Part shown: positions 54,117-61,282 of the stretch, piece after piece | Layout: each line of letters begins with the position of its first letter | How positions within the stretch are numbered: position 1 is the first letter of the stretch | Source: an uncultured Maribacter sp. | GTDB taxonomy: Bacteria > Bacteroidota > Bacteroidia > Flavobacteriales > Flavobacteriaceae | DNA: 64,000 bases | Direction of reading: 5' to 3' | Assembly (NCBI GenBank): GCA_947498505.1 | Contig: CANMKG010000005.1 | Coordinates: 1-64,000 of the forward strand | Notes under the pieces: generated by a model | What the model was told of the DNA's origin: nothing | The model's input: the letters and a program-made list of their open reading frames with translations, nothing else | Databases searched by the model: none | Position numbers and translations under genes: made by a program

Positions 54117-54989
54117 ACTGGTTTTTTCACGTTTGAATTCATATCGTCCAGATTTTAGGTCATTGTCCAATTTCTGAATTAACTGCTCTACTTCTCTTAA
54201 ATCTGCATGTTGATAGTTGAATTCCTCTGCTTGCATGCTCAAAAAATTATTTATTTCTCTTTCTTGTATTTTAATGAAATTATACTTTGATAAATCCGAA
54301 CTTTTTGGGTCAAAAATCATAATTATAATATCTTCTCTATTTAGTTCAGGATATTTTTCAATGGTTATTCCGAAACATAGCTTACCTTTACTATTAAGAT
54401 AAGGTATTAGAACTTTTCTTACTTCGTTAGGCTTTTTCTTTGCATATTTTACTACTCCTCTGGCGAAAGGGAATTTTTTCACTCTTTTCTTATTGAATTT
54501 AGCACTTTGTAGAAATAATGAGTGAATAATTTTGGTGTCTTTATAAATAAGCAATTTTACCTTTTCTTTCTTTTCGTTTTCAAAAAAGTATTCACCAATA
54601 TATAAGTCAAATTTATTCGAGTCCTTGTGTATGTTTTCGGTAATAAGATTTTCCGGCTTATAAATTTCATCAGCTATTTTTGTGAAATGGATGGGGCTAA
54701 CATCTCCAGGAAATCTACTTTGATGCTGAAAAACAGTTTCGCCATTTTCTTTTTTAATTGTATATAGCTTTGTAGACCAATAATTGTGTCTATCTATTAT
54801 GTGTTCATAACCTGTGTCCTTATTTCCCTTAATTAAGAATAGAGAATTGTGGTCTGAAACAGCTATTAAAGCTGTATGAGGATAGTCTTCCTTTGAAATT
54901 AAATGATAGCCATGGTACATTAATACAGGATTTTTAAAATTCCCATATAAAATTTGCTTTATATCTTCTTTTGTTAATAGTTGTTCCAA
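54111..54989 (-). CDS. unknown protein with nuclease-like YEHIIDRHNYWS motif; TTG start
   Basis: The 292-residue soluble protein has an N-terminal domain (about 30-110) with ALIAVSDHNSLFLIKGNKDTGYEHIIDRH. The strand-Gly..EHI..RH layout is like small toxin-type endonucleases of the phage-associated BECR group, which is only a motif-level resemblance. The rest (about 115-290) is mixed, with a basic patch KFNKKRVKKFPF. Only TTG 54989 can start the protein; an in-frame TAG is three codons upstream. The gene lies next to a HEPN-like gene in the adjacent cassette, so a defence or toxin role is possible but unproven. Confidence 0.6.
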   Translation of the reverse strand: MEQLLTKEDIKQILYGNFKNPVLMYHGYHLISKEDYPHTALIAVSDHNSLFLIKGNKDTGYEHIIDRHNYWSTKLYTIKKENGETVFQHQSRFPGDVSPIHFTKIADEIYKPENLITENIHKDSNKFDLYIGEYFFENEKKEKVKLLIYKDTKIIHSLFLQSAKFNKKRVKKFPFARGVVKYAKKKPNEVRKVLIPYLNSKGKLCFGITIEKYPELNREDIIIMIFDPKSSDLSKYNFIKIQEREINNFLSMQAEEFNYQHADLREVEQLIQKLDNDLKSGRYEFKREKTSL

Positions 54990-55009
54990 AAGGCTTATCT
55001 ATTTTTAAT

Positions 55010-55063
55010 TTGCTTATAACGTTCTGGACTATGGCTTTTCATAGGAGCCATTGTTCTATGCAA
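55010..55063 (-). repeat. compact 54-bp attC-like site between 55056 and 54111
   Basis: TTGCTTATAACG (55010-55021), CTATGGCT (55029-55036), AGCCAT (55046-55051) and TGTTCTATGCAA (55052-55063) form a two-box-per-arm hairpin with unpaired bases in one arm. That is the shape and length of classical short attC sites. The right box contains the stop of 55056. Confidence 0.62.
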
Positions 55064-55910
55064 TTTTTTCTTCCGATTGTGATTTTTTCGATTCTTCTAT
55101 CACTTGCTCTACAACATCTTCCTTATCTAAAGCCTTTTTACCTTCTCTGCGTATTCTTAATTCTTCACTTGGCCAAATTTTGTCAATCTCATTTTCTAAA
55201 ATTTCATTTAATTGAAGACATTGTTCGTAAGAGCTCAAAAAATATTGAATTGTAACAGGTAAATATTCGCCGCTCTTTACACGAGCAGATACACCTGCTT
55301 TTGTTAAATAAATATCATTAGCTATTCCACCATTATGAATATGAATATCTCGCGTTGCTTTCAGTTCTATGTATTTATGAAAAACAGGATTTTCTAATAA
55401 ATTCACACCAGTATATTTTTCAAATTCCGCAGCATAGTCAGTTGGTGATTTATAAGCAATATCGTTCAAAATTCCGTCGACTATTGTCAATTTTACTTGT
55501 TCAAGAGAGGTAGATGATAAAACACAATCAACATCTATTTTTTTCTTCGAAGGTATTTTATTTGGATATTCTATCAGGATTGATTTAAGGATATCATTCA
55601 ATAGCGTTTCTTTAATTGTAACCAATTGAAATATACTGTCTATTGGTAACTTGTTTAGTCCAAGATGTGAGTACCAATCCGTTAATTCTTGTTGAGTATA
55701 TTCTTTTGGGTCACTCATAATAGCAGTATTGTCTGCTCGAAAACCTAATGGATATGCAATTGGTATAGTTTGTTCATCTTCCAACGCATTTATCCATTCC
55801 ATATTTTTCTCAAAGGAAATGTAGGTGAGTTGAGCCATTTCTCCTTGTAGAAATAACAAATTTTTAGAATTCCGAATTGTTTGATTTATTCTGTTTCCAA
55901 ATGTGTCCAT
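55056..55910 (-). CDS. HEPN-like domain protein, unknown
   Basis: The 284-residue soluble protein is mainly helical. Near residues 190-215 it reads IELKATRDIHIHNGGIANDIYLTKAG: an Arg, four residues, then His, followed by Asn-Gly-Gly, which fits the Rx4-6H HEPN ribonuclease signature and the usual HNxGxxNxxYL continuation. HEPN proteins often act in defence or toxin systems. The C-terminus is Glu/Lys-rich (KKALDKEDVVEQVIEESKKSQSEEK). It is the first gene of the array in transcription order. No antitoxin-like small gene is adjacent. Confidence 0.65.
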   Translation of the reverse strand: MDTFGNRINQTIRNSKNLLFLQGEMAQLTYISFEKNMEWINALEDEQTIPIAYPLGFRADNTAIMSDPKEYTQQELTDWYSHLGLNKLPIDSIFQLVTIKETLLNDILKSILIEYPNKIPSKKKIDVDCVLSSTSLEQVKLTIVDGILNDIAYKSPTDYAAEFEKYTGVNLLENPVFHKYIELKATRDIHIHNGGIANDIYLTKAGVSARVKSGEYLPVTIQYFLSSYEQCLQLNEILENEIDKIWPSEELRIRREGKKALDKEDVVEQVIEESKKSQSEEKIA

Positions 55911-56087
55911 AGTTGTTTTTTAAATTGTGTAGAACAATCGGATATAATCACCTAAGTAATCATATATCTATTATCTAAGTTACTTGTCCTAAATTTCTTA
56001 TGTGTTAATGTACTATTTTTTCTTTTTTTGCAGGACATTTTCCGTAATCAATTTCGGTAAAAAATTAAGGAATAGTGTTTCTTAATA

Positions 56088-56136
56088 AAAAAACGGACTT
56101 TATACTTTCTCAAAGAAAATATAAAGCCCGTTTTTT
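56088..56136. terminator. long imperfect bidirectional terminator
   Basis: AAAAAACGGACTTTATA.. (56088-56110) pairs with ..TATAAAGCCCGTTTTTT (56114-56136) with two mismatches. It ends the 56151-58054 minus-strand group and separates it from the array. Confidence 0.85.
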
Positions 56137-56150
56137 GAAACCGTTTAAGT

Positions 56151-56717
56151 TTACTCCCAGGTTACGGAGCCGTTGATAGTTAATATAGTGTTTGTGGTGG
56201 TGTTTTCTATGGTTGCATTGTTAAAATCAACCTTATTCTCTTCAAAATTTATGGCAACGTCGCTACAGCCTATAAATACACTTTCTGGTGAAACGCAGGC
56301 GTATTTATAAGAAGTACCATCCACCAGAATTGTCATAGAAATGGAATTGTTAACTGCGGAGTTATTTGTACCCGTAAAATCGGCAATAACAATTACAAAT
56401 CCGTTATTGAGGTCATCGGTTTTAAAAATTTCGGTATTTCGTGGGTCAGCAGCACCAAATTCAGCTACTTCGTTGGAGATAGTTGTGCCCTCACCTACCA
56501 TAACAATGGAATCTTCGGTTCCGGTTAAATCTTTTCTGCCCTCTGCAACATCTCCTATTTTTAAGGTAGTACCAACATCAGAAGTATCGTCTCCTGAAAG
56601 CTGTAGTTCTCCCGTGATAGTTGTAATGTCGTCGCTTGTGTCTTTGGTATTCTCCGAACATCCAATTACAACAAATAATATAGCGAGTAACGAAGTTGCT
56701 TTACGTAAGGTTTTCAT
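56151..56717 (-). CDS. lipoprotein, unknown
   Basis: The 188-residue product starts at ATG 56717 (an upstream in-frame ATG would add 14 residues and destroy the signal). It has a lipobox LFVVIGCSENT with Cys near 20. The mature part is acidic and beta-rich (VGTTLKIGDVAEGRKDLTGTED, VIVIADFTGTNNSAVNNSISM) and carries two Cys (ACVSPESVFIGC, about 140-151) that could form a disulfide. I do not recognise it. It is the last gene of a four-gene envelope group on the minus strand, only ten bases after the barrel gene. Confidence 0.72.
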   Translation of the reverse strand: MKTLRKATSLLAILFVVIGCSENTKDTSDDITTITGELQLSGDDTSDVGTTLKIGDVAEGRKDLTGTEDSIVMVGEGTTISNEVAEFGAADPRNTEIFKTDDLNNGFVIVIADFTGTNNSAVNNSISMTILVDGTSYKYACVSPESVFIGCSDVAINFEENKVDFNNATIENTTTNTILTINGSVTWE

Positions 56718-56727
56718 CTGCGTGTAT

Positions 56728-57252
56728 TTAAAATCTGGCGGAAACTCCAACCGTTGCAAATGCTACTCCGTAACCAGCTTCTACAAATGCAGCAAAGGTT
56801 TTGGTAAAGTACCATCTTCCTCCAACAAAAGCTGTAGCGCTAGGTTTGCTATTAAAACTACCGCTACTACCACTAAATGATAAAATATTGTAAGACACCA
56901 TAACACCTCCGTATACATCTAAATTGTCGATTTCTAATCCGTTATAATGGTATGCCCCACGAACTCCAATTATGGTGTAACTCCATTTATCGTTTCCAAA
57001 GGCATAGTCGTATTTATAGGTTTTTCTACCCAAATAGCCGCCAATGCTTATTACACCTGGCCCAGCAATGTCCCATGCACCTCTTTCAAATGCAATTCCG
57101 TATCCAGGACTTTGCGATGAGGTTGTATAATTTCCGAAATTTCCACCAAATCCAACACCTAGGTTAATAACATTAGTGCCTTTATTAAATTCTTGAGCGT
57201 AGCTAAAGGTAGTTGCTACTAAAAGCAACATAAAAAGTAATTGTTTTTTCAT
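56728..57252 (-). CDS. small outer-membrane beta-barrel protein
   Basis: The 174-residue protein starts at ATG 57252 (MKKQLLFMLLLVATTFSYAQ, a clean signal peptide); upstream in-frame codons are an artefact of the gap. The mature part alternates glycine and aromatic residues (GVGFGGNFGNYTT, IIGVRGAYHYNGLEIDNLDVYGGV) and ends AEAGYGVAFATVGVSARF with a terminal Phe, typical of eight-stranded porin-like barrels. It is outer-membrane located with unknown function. Its neighbours are small lipoproteins. Confidence 0.85.
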   Translation of the reverse strand: MKKQLLFMLLLVATTFSYAQEFNKGTNVINLGVGFGGNFGNYTTSSQSPGYGIAFERGAWDIAGPGVISIGGYLGRKTYKYDYAFGNDKWSYTIIGVRGAYHYNGLEIDNLDVYGGVMVSYNILSFSGSSGSFNSKPSATAFVGGRWYFTKTFAAFVEAGYGVAFATVGVSARF

Positions 57253-57265
57253 TTTTTTTGGTTGA

Positions 57266-57529
57266 TTAGTTAGATGCACAGGCGGCTCTAAGTTGGGCAA
57301 TACTTTCTCTACTTGATTCATTTAAAAACTCACCGCACGATTGTTCAATTTCGTTAAGTATTCTTATGGTGTCTTCGCAAGTTTCAGAATCGTCATCTTC
57401 CAGATTTTCTAATTTGTTTGCACATTCTAGCGCATCTCTACTTTCATCTATGGTGTCTTTTACTTCAGAGCAATTACTTAAGCTAATGCTTAATGCTACA
57501 AGGGCAATTGTGGTAAATGTTTTTTTCAT
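57266..57529 (-). CDS. small lipoprotein with conserved Cys, unknown
   Basis: The 87-residue protein has a lipobox ISLSNCSEVKD (Cys20) and a short acidic helical mature region with four more Cys (ECANKL, SETCEDTI, QSCGEF, RAACASN). That suggests two disulfides in the periplasm. No family was recognised. It sits 13 bases upstream of the barrel gene within the four-gene envelope group, so a joint role at the envelope is likely. Confidence 0.72.
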   Translation of the reverse strand: MKKTFTTIALVALSISLSNCSEVKDTIDESRDALECANKLENLEDDDSETCEDTIRILNEIEQSCGEFLNESSRESIAQLRAACASN

Positions 57530-57541
57530 TTTTACGGTTGG

Positions 57542-58054
57542 TTAATTATCAAAAAATTGAACTACAATATTGTTATCACTTATTTCTATCATTTTAAAAG
57601 AACTGCGTACATTTTTGGGTATACTTTGCCATAACGCATCCGCACTTTCTTTAAAGTCTACTGTAATTAGTGCACTACCATTACTATATTTTTTTACGGG
57701 TGCTTTAACGCCTTTTGTTTTAGAAATATGGTTGTAGAGGCTGTTTAGATTTTCGTTATCGTACGTAACCTGTTGGATGCCTATGGTAATATTACTCTTG
57801 TTTTTTTCTTTCTTTTTCTTTTTTCCCGAACCAAAAATAGTGCCTATAGTGGCAATGGTTTCTTTAGAACTGTCCACAGTACTTTTTACCGACTCGTTAG
57901 TGTTTTTGATAGAGGTATTGGCATCGTTAATTGTTTTGTTCGCCTTATCTATTTCATTCATTTCTGTTTTTTGTTCACCATTAGATTCTTGGGCTAAAAG
58001 TGTTCCAATATTCAGGAATAAGGTGAGTAAAAGCAGTGTTTTTAAGGTTTTCAT
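57542..58054 (-). CDS. exported protein with coiled-coil and C-terminal alpha/beta domain, unknown
   Basis: The 170-residue protein has a signal peptide ending LLAQ (about 1-21). A coiled-coil segment follows (about 30-66; EIDKANKTINDANTSIKNTNES), then a very basic linker GSGKKKKKEKNKS (about 76-88). A compact domain comes last (about 90-170; NITIGIQQVTYDNENLNSLYNHI). It is the first gene of the four-gene envelope group and is divergent from the TPR kinase gene. The fold of the C-terminal domain is not known to me. Confidence 0.72.
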   Translation of the reverse strand: MKTLKTLLLLTLFLNIGTLLAQESNGEQKTEMNEIDKANKTINDANTSIKNTNESVKSTVDSSKETIATIGTIFGSGKKKKKEKNKSNITIGIQQVTYDNENLNSLYNHISKTKGVKAPVKKYSNGSALITVDFKESADALWQSIPKNVRSSFKMIEISDNNIVVQFFDN

Positions 58055-58255
58055 ATTGGTGGTTTTTGTAAATAAACCGTAAAATATGAGGGTTTAATTC
58101 ATAAAACTATGACCAACTAATACATGTGACTTTTTAACGATTAAGTGTGGATGTTTTGAGCATAACTGTTTTGGTTGTTTTGTGTGATATATGCTAAAAA
58201 ATTGAATTTGTAATTGAGAATACCATTGTAACCTAGTTCAGTTGTTAAAAACCAT

Positions 58256-58263
58256 TACATTTG
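58256..58263 (+). promoter_or_regulatory. -7 box (TACATTTG) for the TPR kinase gene
   Basis: The TAnnTTTG match overlaps an in-frame TTG at 58261 and lies 18 bases before ATG 58282, which supports the ATG as start. Confidence 0.5.
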
Positions 58264-58281
58264 ATAAACCAACACCACGAT

Positions 58282-60093
58282 ATGTCATTGTCTGTTTATT
58301 CAAAAAAAACCAGGTTTTTTACCATTTTTTTCCTCTTTTTTCTTCTTTTAAGCAGCGGACAGCAACAAAAAATAGATTCGCTCTTATCTGAACTTAAAAA
58401 TCATAAGCAAGCGGATAGTATTCGGGTAAAATTGTTGATTAATACAGCTTGGAATGTAATATATACTAACCCTGATGGCGCTTTTGAATATGTAGAAGAA
58501 GCGTTTAACATTGCTAATACTATTAATTGGAATAAGGGAAAGGTTGTTGCCTTAAGACAAAAAGGGGTTAACTATTATGCGCAAAGAAACTACTTAAAAG
58601 CAATGGAAGCATGGCAGAATGCTTTAAAAATTGACAGAGATCAAGAGTTATCTGATAAATTACTTGTTGCTAGTATTTACAATAATTTAGGAAATGTATA
58701 TGCAGATATAGAACAGTATAAAAAAGCATTACAACATTACGAATCTTATTTAGCCATTGCCACAGAAAAAAATGATAAAAATAATATGGTTAATGGCTTG
58801 TCTAATATTGGTCAAGTTTATTTAGAGCTTAAAAGACCAAGTGAAGCACTTACTTTTTTGAATAAGGCATTAGCATATGCAAAAGAAGAGGTTAATGAGT
58901 TTGCCATTGCTGCGATTGAAAATAATATTGGCAATACGTACAAATTTAAAAAACAATATACTGAGGCTTTAAAACATTTTGAAGAAGCGGAAGAGCGGGC
59001 AAAAAAAATTGATAACAAATATGTACAAGCTCCGGTGTTGAATAGTTTATGCGAGTTAAACATAATTTTTGAAAAATATGATTTAGCCAGAGAACAGGGA
59101 GAAAAAGCGTTGCAACTAGCCAAAGACATCAATACATTAGAATGGCAGTTAACCTCATGGAAGCATTTAAGTACTATATATAGGCACTCAGAAGCGCATG
59201 AAAAAGCCTTAGTGGCCTATAAAAACCATATACAGTTAAGAGATAGTGTTCAAGGTGAAGATAAAAAATTAGAGCTTGCACGTAAGGAAATGACTTTTGA
59301 ATTAGAGAATCAAGAAATAAAAGCAAAAGCCGAAATCGAAAAGGAAAAATTAATCAAAAATATTACACTGTTGTGTGGTTTGGGAATATTGATTGGAGCT
59401 GTAATTGGGTATATTTTATATAAGCGAAAAAGAGACGCCATTGAACAAAAAAATATGGCCGATTTTAAAACTAAGGTTGCTGAAACTGAGTTAAAAGCGC
59501 TCCGTTCTCAAATGAATCCTCATTTTATATTTAATGCTATGAGTTCTATTGGGGATTATATGGATAACAATGATTTGGAAACCGCTAGTGGTTATTTGGT
59601 TAAATTTTCGAAATTGACTCGTGCTATACTTGAAAACTCAGAAAAAAAATGGATTAGTCTTGAAGAAGATATAGAATTAACACGTTTGTATATTGAAATA
59701 GAATCGTTACGATTAAAAGGAAAAATTACACATGCCTTTTATGTAGATAATACTATTGATGTAGAAAACACTCTGGTTCCGCCACTTATTTTACAACCTT
59801 TTATTGAGAATAGTATTTGGCATGGAATCGCTAAAAAAGCTGAAGGAGGAAATATTAAAATTAGTTTTAATAAAACTGATGATACCATTGTATGTGGTGT
59901 TGATGATAATGGTGTGGGAAGAAACGTTCGTTCAGAAGGACAATTAAATCATAAATCTATGGGGGTGCAAATCACAAAAAATAGACTGTCTATCATTAAT
60001 CAATTAAAAAACGCTAAAAGTAGCGTAACCATGATAGATAAGGAGGAAGGTTTAAAAGTTGAGGTTAAATTACCGTTGGAGTTAAAATTTTAA
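58282..60093 (+). CDS. TPR-containing LytS-type sensor histidine kinase
   Basis: The 603-residue protein has an N-terminal signal/anchor (about 12-28). About five tetratricopeptide repeats follow (about 70-300; LVASIYNNLGNVYADIEQYKKALQHYESYL), then a coiled coil and one membrane helix (about 362-384). The LytS-family histidine kinase region has the phospho-acceptor His in SQMNPHFIFNAMSSIGDYM (about 420-438) and an ATPase domain (LQPFIENSIWHGIAKK; DDNGVGRN). The sensor faces the periplasm. It is four bases upstream of its LytTR response regulator. Confidence 0.93.
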   Translation: MSLSVYSKKTRFFTIFFLFFLLLSSGQQQKIDSLLSELKNHKQADSIRVKLLINTAWNVIYTNPDGAFEYVEEAFNIANTINWNKGKVVALRQKGVNYYAQRNYLKAMEAWQNALKIDRDQELSDKLLVASIYNNLGNVYADIEQYKKALQHYESYLAIATEKNDKNNMVNGLSNIGQVYLELKRPSEALTFLNKALAYAKEEVNEFAIAAIENNIGNTYKFKKQYTEALKHFEEAEERAKKIDNKYVQAPVLNSLCELNIIFEKYDLAREQGEKALQLAKDINTLEWQLTSWKHLSTIYRHSEAHEKALVAYKNHIQLRDSVQGEDKKLELARKEMTFELENQEIKAKAEIEKEKLIKNITLLCGLGILIGAVIGYILYKRKRDAIEQKNMADFKTKVAETELKALRSQMNPHFIFNAMSSIGDYMDNNDLETASGYLVKFSKLTRAILENSEKKWISLEEDIELTRLYIEIESLRLKGKITHAFYVDNTIDVENTLVPPLILQPFIENSIWHGIAKKAEGGNIKISFNKTDDTIVCGVDDNGVGRNVRSEGQLNHKSMGVQITKNRLSIINQLKNAKSSVTMIDKEEGLKVEVKLPLELKF

Positions 60094-60097
60094 TGCA

Positions 60098-60850
60098 ATG
60101 ATAAAAGCAATTATTGTTGATGATGAACAGCATTGTATAGATAGAATTTTAAAATTACTTAAAAGGCATGATAAAAATATTGTGCTGACAAATGCGGTAA
60201 AAACGGTAGCTGAGGCAAAGGAGAGCATTTTAAAAGAACAGCCAGATGTGGTTTTTTTAGATGTACAGATATATGAAGAAACTGGTTTTGATTTATTAAA
60301 ACAATTAGACACCATTAATTTTGAAATCATTTTTACCACAGCCTATGACGATTATGCATTGGAGGCTTTTAGATTTTCAGCCTTAGATTATCTATTAAAA
60401 CCAGTAGATGAGGAATCCTTTGATAAGGCCGTTGAAAAACTAAAACAGAAAACGTCTTTACAAGAACTTTCAAAAAAAATGGAAGTACTGTTCCATAATT
60501 TAGAAGAGCAAAGAGGTGGGGGACAAAAAAAAATTGCATTACCAACAGCGGAAGGGCTAACTCTAGTGGGTGTTGCTAACATAATTAGGTGCCAGTCTGA
60601 TACCAGTTATACGCATGTATTTTTAAAAGGAAATAAAAAAATTACAGTTGCCAAAACTTTAAAGTACTTTGACGAGCTTCTAGAACCGCAAAATTTTTTT
60701 AGAACACATCATTCACATTTGGTAAACTTACTAATGGTAACTAAGTACTTAAAGGGAAAAGGAGGCTATGCTTTAATGGAGGATGGCTCACATGTTGAAA
60801 TAGCAGTGAGACGAAAAGATGAATTTCTTAAACGATTGTCCAATATATAA
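60098..60850 (+). CDS. LytTR-family response regulator
   Basis: The 250-residue regulator has a receiver domain (about 1-115; Asp8 and Asp9 in VDDEQ, phospho-acceptor Asp55 in VVFLDVQIYE, Lys in LLKPVDEESF). A LytTR DNA-binding domain follows (about 145-248; IALPTAEGLTLVGVANIIRCQSD, RTHHSHLVNL, DGSHVEIAVRR). It is encoded directly behind the TPR kinase and is its probable partner. Likely targets include its own operon and the divergent envelope genes, which is inference from position. It is followed by a strong terminator. Confidence 0.94.
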   Translation: MIKAIIVDDEQHCIDRILKLLKRHDKNIVLTNAVKTVAEAKESILKEQPDVVFLDVQIYEETGFDLLKQLDTINFEIIFTTAYDDYALEAFRFSALDYLLKPVDEESFDKAVEKLKQKTSLQELSKKMEVLFHNLEEQRGGGQKKIALPTAEGLTLVGVANIIRCQSDTSYTHVFLKGNKKITVAKTLKYFDELLEPQNFFRTHHSHLVNLLMVTKYLKGKGGYALMEDGSHVEIAVRRKDEFLKRLSNI

Positions 60851-60889
60851 CTTTGGGCTTTGTGTGGCGAAACTGAAAGCATGTTTGAA

Positions 60890-60933
60890 AAAAAGTACAG
60901 GTATGAAATCTTGATTTCGTACCTGTACTTTTT
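60890..60933. terminator. strong bidirectional terminator
   Basis: AAAAAGTACAGGTA.. (60890-60910) pairs with ..TACCTGTACTTTTT (60913-60933) with one mismatch over 21 bp. It ends the kinase operon and the opposing small lipoprotein gene. Confidence 0.93.
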
Positions 60934-60937
60934 AAAT

Positions 60938-61108
60938 TCACTTGGCACCACCTGCGGGTAGTCTAATAGGGTCAGAACTGTTTAGCTTTTTCTTAATTTC
61001 AACGTTGTTTTCTGAAGGTTTTTCATAAACATTGTCATTTTCTTTTTCGCAAGAAACTAGTCCTAAGACTAATAGACTTGCTAATCCTAACTTTACTTTT
61101 GTTCTCAT
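60938..61108 (-). CDS. 56-residue lipoprotein, unknown (short gene)
   Basis: A complete small ORF starts MRTKVKLGLASLLVLGLVSC, a textbook lipoprotein signal with the lipobox Cys at residue 20. A short polar mature peptide follows (EKENDNVYEKPSEN...) and ends PIRLPAGGAK with stop TGA. It lies in the 432-bp gap between the response regulator and the 61283 gene, with a strong terminator just beyond its stop and an AT-rich region upstream. The signal peptide makes this a real gene rather than a shadow. The Pro-x-x-x-Pro-Ala-Gly-Gly tail is odd but has no known meaning to me. Confidence 0.75.
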   Translation of the reverse strand: MRTKVKLGLASLLVLGLVSCEKENDNVYEKPSENNVEIKKKLNSSDPIRLPAGGAK

Positions 61109-61168
61109 AATAGATGTTTTTAAATGTTATCATGACACAAATGAATAAAGTGGTTGAGCTATACATGC

Positions 61169-61225
61169 GACATGTCTGTCAAGCAGTTACAACTGTTAAA
61201 AATTAAAGACATGACGTTGGACATG
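61169..61225 (+). promoter_or_regulatory. three GACATG repeats upstream of gene 61283
   Basis: GACATG occurs at 61169, 61208 and 61220 in an otherwise AT-rich gap; the first is within the palindrome ACATGT. This could be a regulator-binding region for the divergent genes 60938 (-) and 61283 (+). No known operator is recognised. Confidence 0.25.
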
Positions 61226-61282
61226 GCTTTTTTGCGATTGATATTTTGTAATTTTATTTAACATTTAATTAAACCAAAGGAT

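Larger units (their letters stand above)
45340..55910 (-). mobile_element. integron-like gene-cassette array (attC-like repeats, no integrase in window)
   Basis: Thirteen genes from 44794 to 55910 run head to tail on the minus strand. From 46848 on, almost every gap carries an imperfect inverted repeat with related outer ends. On the coding strand the repeat starts at the gene's 3' end with (C/T)TAACAAT(G/A)(G/C)C(T)ATAA-like sequence and ends before the next gene with (C)CGTTAGCA(A/T)TAATT-like sequence. The middle is variable in length and content. Stop codons of 49408, 52487, 54111 and 55056 lie inside the left box. One gene per unit, one orientation and unrelated cargo fit cassettes. No IntI-like gene, attI or transposase was seen, so mobility is inferred. 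The segment 45340-46847 lacks clear sites. Confidence 0.55.

Noticed and set aside
46848-55910. CRISPR array
   Set aside because: The repeats are long, diverged, irregularly spaced and separated by genes, with no direct repeats of 25-40 bp and no cas genes.
44277-55910. Prophage or conjugative element
   Set aside because: No capsid, terminase, relaxase, transposase or integrase gene is present; the genes are single small units of mixed type.
57773-58082. Two + strand ORFs of 74 and 101 codons over gene 57542
   Set aside because: They are Phe/Leu-rich antisense shadows of the Lys-rich minus-strand gene with its clear signal peptide.
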